From NCBI GenBank assembly GCA_036571765.1, contig BROE01000024.1, positions 7,954,048 to 8,018,047 on the forward strand: 64,000 nt of DNA, read 5' to 3'. This document shows positions 61,748-64,000 of this stretch, one piece after another. The stretch's first letter is position 1. The number at the start of each line of letters is the position of its first letter. The translations under genes were made by a program, and so were the position numbers. The notes under the pieces were generated by a model. The model saw only the letters and a program-made list of their open reading frames with translations. It was not told the DNA's origin and did not search any database. This stretch comes from Plecoglossus altivelis. Taxonomy: Eukaryota; Chordata; Actinopteri; Osmeriformes; Plecoglossidae.

Positions 61748-63425
61748 AGGATTTGACTACTGGGATCTTTTAAATTGATCCTTCAGATCAAAACTGTTAT
61801 TCCTTCTTCTTTAAAATGTACAACGTTATATTAACAACACATTGCACATTCAAGTAACAAGTAAAAATGTACATGAACGAGGGCTCACTGAAATACATAC
61901 ACTGTATATTCAGTCTAGATGTAGCATGACATACCTCAGTCTAGAAACCTTTTGTGACTGGATTAAAATGAAATCCATGAGGATTGGCCACCGGAATGGT
62001 GCCGACCTTTGCATGAGAGAGATTGGAGGATTGGTATTCTCCTAAAAACCATTCCCGGTTCTCCGCAACACTGAGGCCCAAAACGACCATAGATTTAAAA
62101 TTAAATCATGAAAAGTCTGCTCCTTTATGCAAAGCGAGGCCATATTGTTCGACACATTTCAAGTACCCAAATTAGTCCTATTGATTCTGTTAAGGGAGGG
62201 AGTGTTTTGGTGGATGTGGATATTTCCTGGGGTGACGCTACGATTGACCTCTGGTGATACCAAGCCAGGTAAGTCATGGGAGGACTTTAAGTGAGAGGAA
62301 AGAAGAAGTCAAGACAAACGTTTTTTTTTATCCTTCCATTTATTTTCCCCCCTGTAGAAAACTATGGGTGGTGCACAAAACTTTCTTTGATATTACATCA
62401 GTGATAAACCCCTTATGTAGATGAAATATTGTCACTGCATGTTAATGCTCATCAACACGGACATCCAGCTGTTGTCTGACTGTGTGTTCCTGCTTATCCT
62501 GGCTTCTGCTGCATTGCAAACTCTGAATCCCTGTGCTGTAGACAAAGAAGTAATGTTCCTCGCCATATCTTCAGTTGTGGAAAGAGAGAGACCAAATGCC
62601 TCTCACATCACAAATGGCTTTTTCAAAGCCTTTCCGATAACCAACCAGCACCTTGTTCTGCCTGAAAGGAAAACAGCAGAGGAGAGCCAGCTGTTATGAG
62701 GCTCCTCTCTGTTTCAACAAAGCCAAACCTCAGTAAACTCTGCTCAAGGTGATTTTTACTGCCGTCACAGACCGGAAAGCTCTGGCATCATCCTGCTGTC
62801 AGTCAGACTGACAAGCAGCCTGCTCATATCCCTCCATTTGTCTCCCTGACTTTTCATTGCTATTTCGGGGGTGTCCGCTCCTTTTCAGATATTGCAGCAG
62901 AGGCTCTCTCTCCCACCCTGACATCCCCTCATTGACTCACTGACACACGCTGCTCTGCTGACAGACAGATCTGTAAACCTTGGAGAGACACGCGTTATCC
63001 ACTGAATGAATATGGAATCCTTCTCTCGTCTGTCCATCTGACATTAGCCTCCCACTTAGTTATGAATACTGAAGGGACTGCCTGAACGACTGATGGAGTG
63101 ACAGAAAAGAATCTCAGGTTTATTTAAATCGAAATCTGATATTCAACGTCATTTCTAAATTACATATTCGTTGCCGGCCAATGTGATGTTTGGTTACTTT
63201 ATAACTTTACAGGAGCCTGATTGAGGAATTGGCATTCATTCCTACATGCTTGAAGCCAAGTGGTGAGGTGTGCAGTTTGGAAAGGGATTGATTTCCTGTA
63301 AGCTCAAAGCTCAATTGGGTTCCTGCGCTGCTGGTGTCTGTCTGGCTTTATTGCAGGGTAATCTGGAGAGCAAATATCAGCAGCCAGCATTCCATCATCC
63401 TGGGAGAGACAATGGCAGGATCAAC

Positions 63426-63605
63426 AATGGAGGTGGGGGTTATGGAAGGAGCGGAGGGGGTGGGGGAAGGGAGGAGAGGATAAAAGGAGGGAGTGGGGGG
63501 TGAAGAGGAAGACAGGTAAGGAGGAGAGCGGATGATGTAGAGGAGAGGAGGGAAGAAGGGGAGGGGAAGGAGATAGAAAGAGGGGGAGAGAGGACAGAGG
63601 AAGAT
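63426..63605. repeat. G-rich purine tract
   Basis: About 180 bp of GGAG, GGGGG and GAGGA sequence with several G-runs near 63430-63475. It is potentially G-quadruplex- or triplex-forming. Confidence 0.8.
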
Positions 63606-64000
63606 GTCTTGAAAGCCTTTAACTTACCCATGCATAAAAATGACAGGCTTTGGAGATGTGCAGTAGCAAATCTAACTACCCAAATTCCTTTCTACAAGCT
63701 GTTCTGTCGAAAGTCTGAGCCTACAGAGATTGAGGTGTTGGTTGATTTAGACATAACCTTTACCATATTAAATGTAAACATGACTTGGAATGTCACTGAA
63801 CATTTCCTATTGCACTGTGATGACCTCTGACCCAACCAGTCACACTGAACACAGTAGCTTCACTTTATACTTGAGACTCCATTAGAGTTTAGATGATGTA
63901 TGTGGCCAGTTTGAAGGGCAATAATGCATTATCTTGGTGGAGGTTATGATCTCTGAATTGATTACAATTTCATTCAACGGGGTTCTAAATTTGGAAACTT

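Larger units (their letters stand above)
54100..64000. other. Gene-poor flank, third part
   Basis: No recognised gene. Apart from the candidate segments listed separately it holds microsatellites, a purine-rich tract at 63.43-63.6 kb and unique AT-leaning DNA. Confidence 0.6.

Noticed and set aside
62421..62699. 92-codon plus-strand frame
   Set aside because: The hydrophobic start and ordinary tail match no family; length is at chance level.
1..64000. CRISPR arrays, bacterial operons, phage or retroviral genes
   Set aside because: No spaced direct repeats, no dense prokaryote-type ORFs and no recognisable gag/pol-type motif were seen; all clear genes are intron-split vertebrate genes.

Overview
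The window is vertebrate nuclear DNA, almost certainly from a teleost fish. Genes are split into short exons with GT-AG introns and lie in long, AT-leaning non-coding DNA full of (CA)n and (GA)n tracts. One tRNA-derived SINE ends in the 3' tail typical of fish V-SINEs. The PACAP precursor has the fish layout, with a GHRH-like (PRP) peptide beginning HADGMF followed by PACAP-38. I cannot name the species.

Two genes are certain. On the minus strand, about 0.4-6.4 kb (probably to about 15 kb with a non-coding first exon), lies the Src-family tyrosine kinase yes1. Nine coding exons cover residues 1-432: the lipidated N-terminus, SH3, SH2, and the kinase domain up to the activation-loop tyrosine. 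The last two coding exons lie beyond base 1. All internal exon lengths (100, 99, 104, 150, 156, 180, 77, 154) equal those of vertebrate SRC-family genes. On the plus strand, 16.4-18.7 kb, lies adcyap1 (PACAP). Its four coding exons give an intact 173-residue precursor.

The genes stand head to head, the same neighbour pair as on human chromosome 18p. A CpG-rich segment with a strong minus-strand splice donor at 14893/14892 is my candidate for the yes1 first exon. If so, the two promoters are only about 1 kb apart, with a palindromic CRE (15067-15074), a TATA-like box and an E-box between them.

From about 19.3 kb to the end I recognise no gene. This is a gene-poor flank with microsatellites, purine/pyrimidine tracts, small tandem duplications, several near-perfect hairpins and patches that resemble conserved non-coding elements. 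Several short open segments carry good splice signals and coding-like composition: 19107-19227 (+), 53786-54001 plus 56705-56772 (+), and 60326-60460 with about 61003-61128 (-). They match no family I know and are reported as candidates only; open frames of this size also arise by chance. The two real genes work separately: Yes1 is a membrane-anchored signalling kinase, and PACAP is a secreted neuropeptide acting on class B GPCRs.
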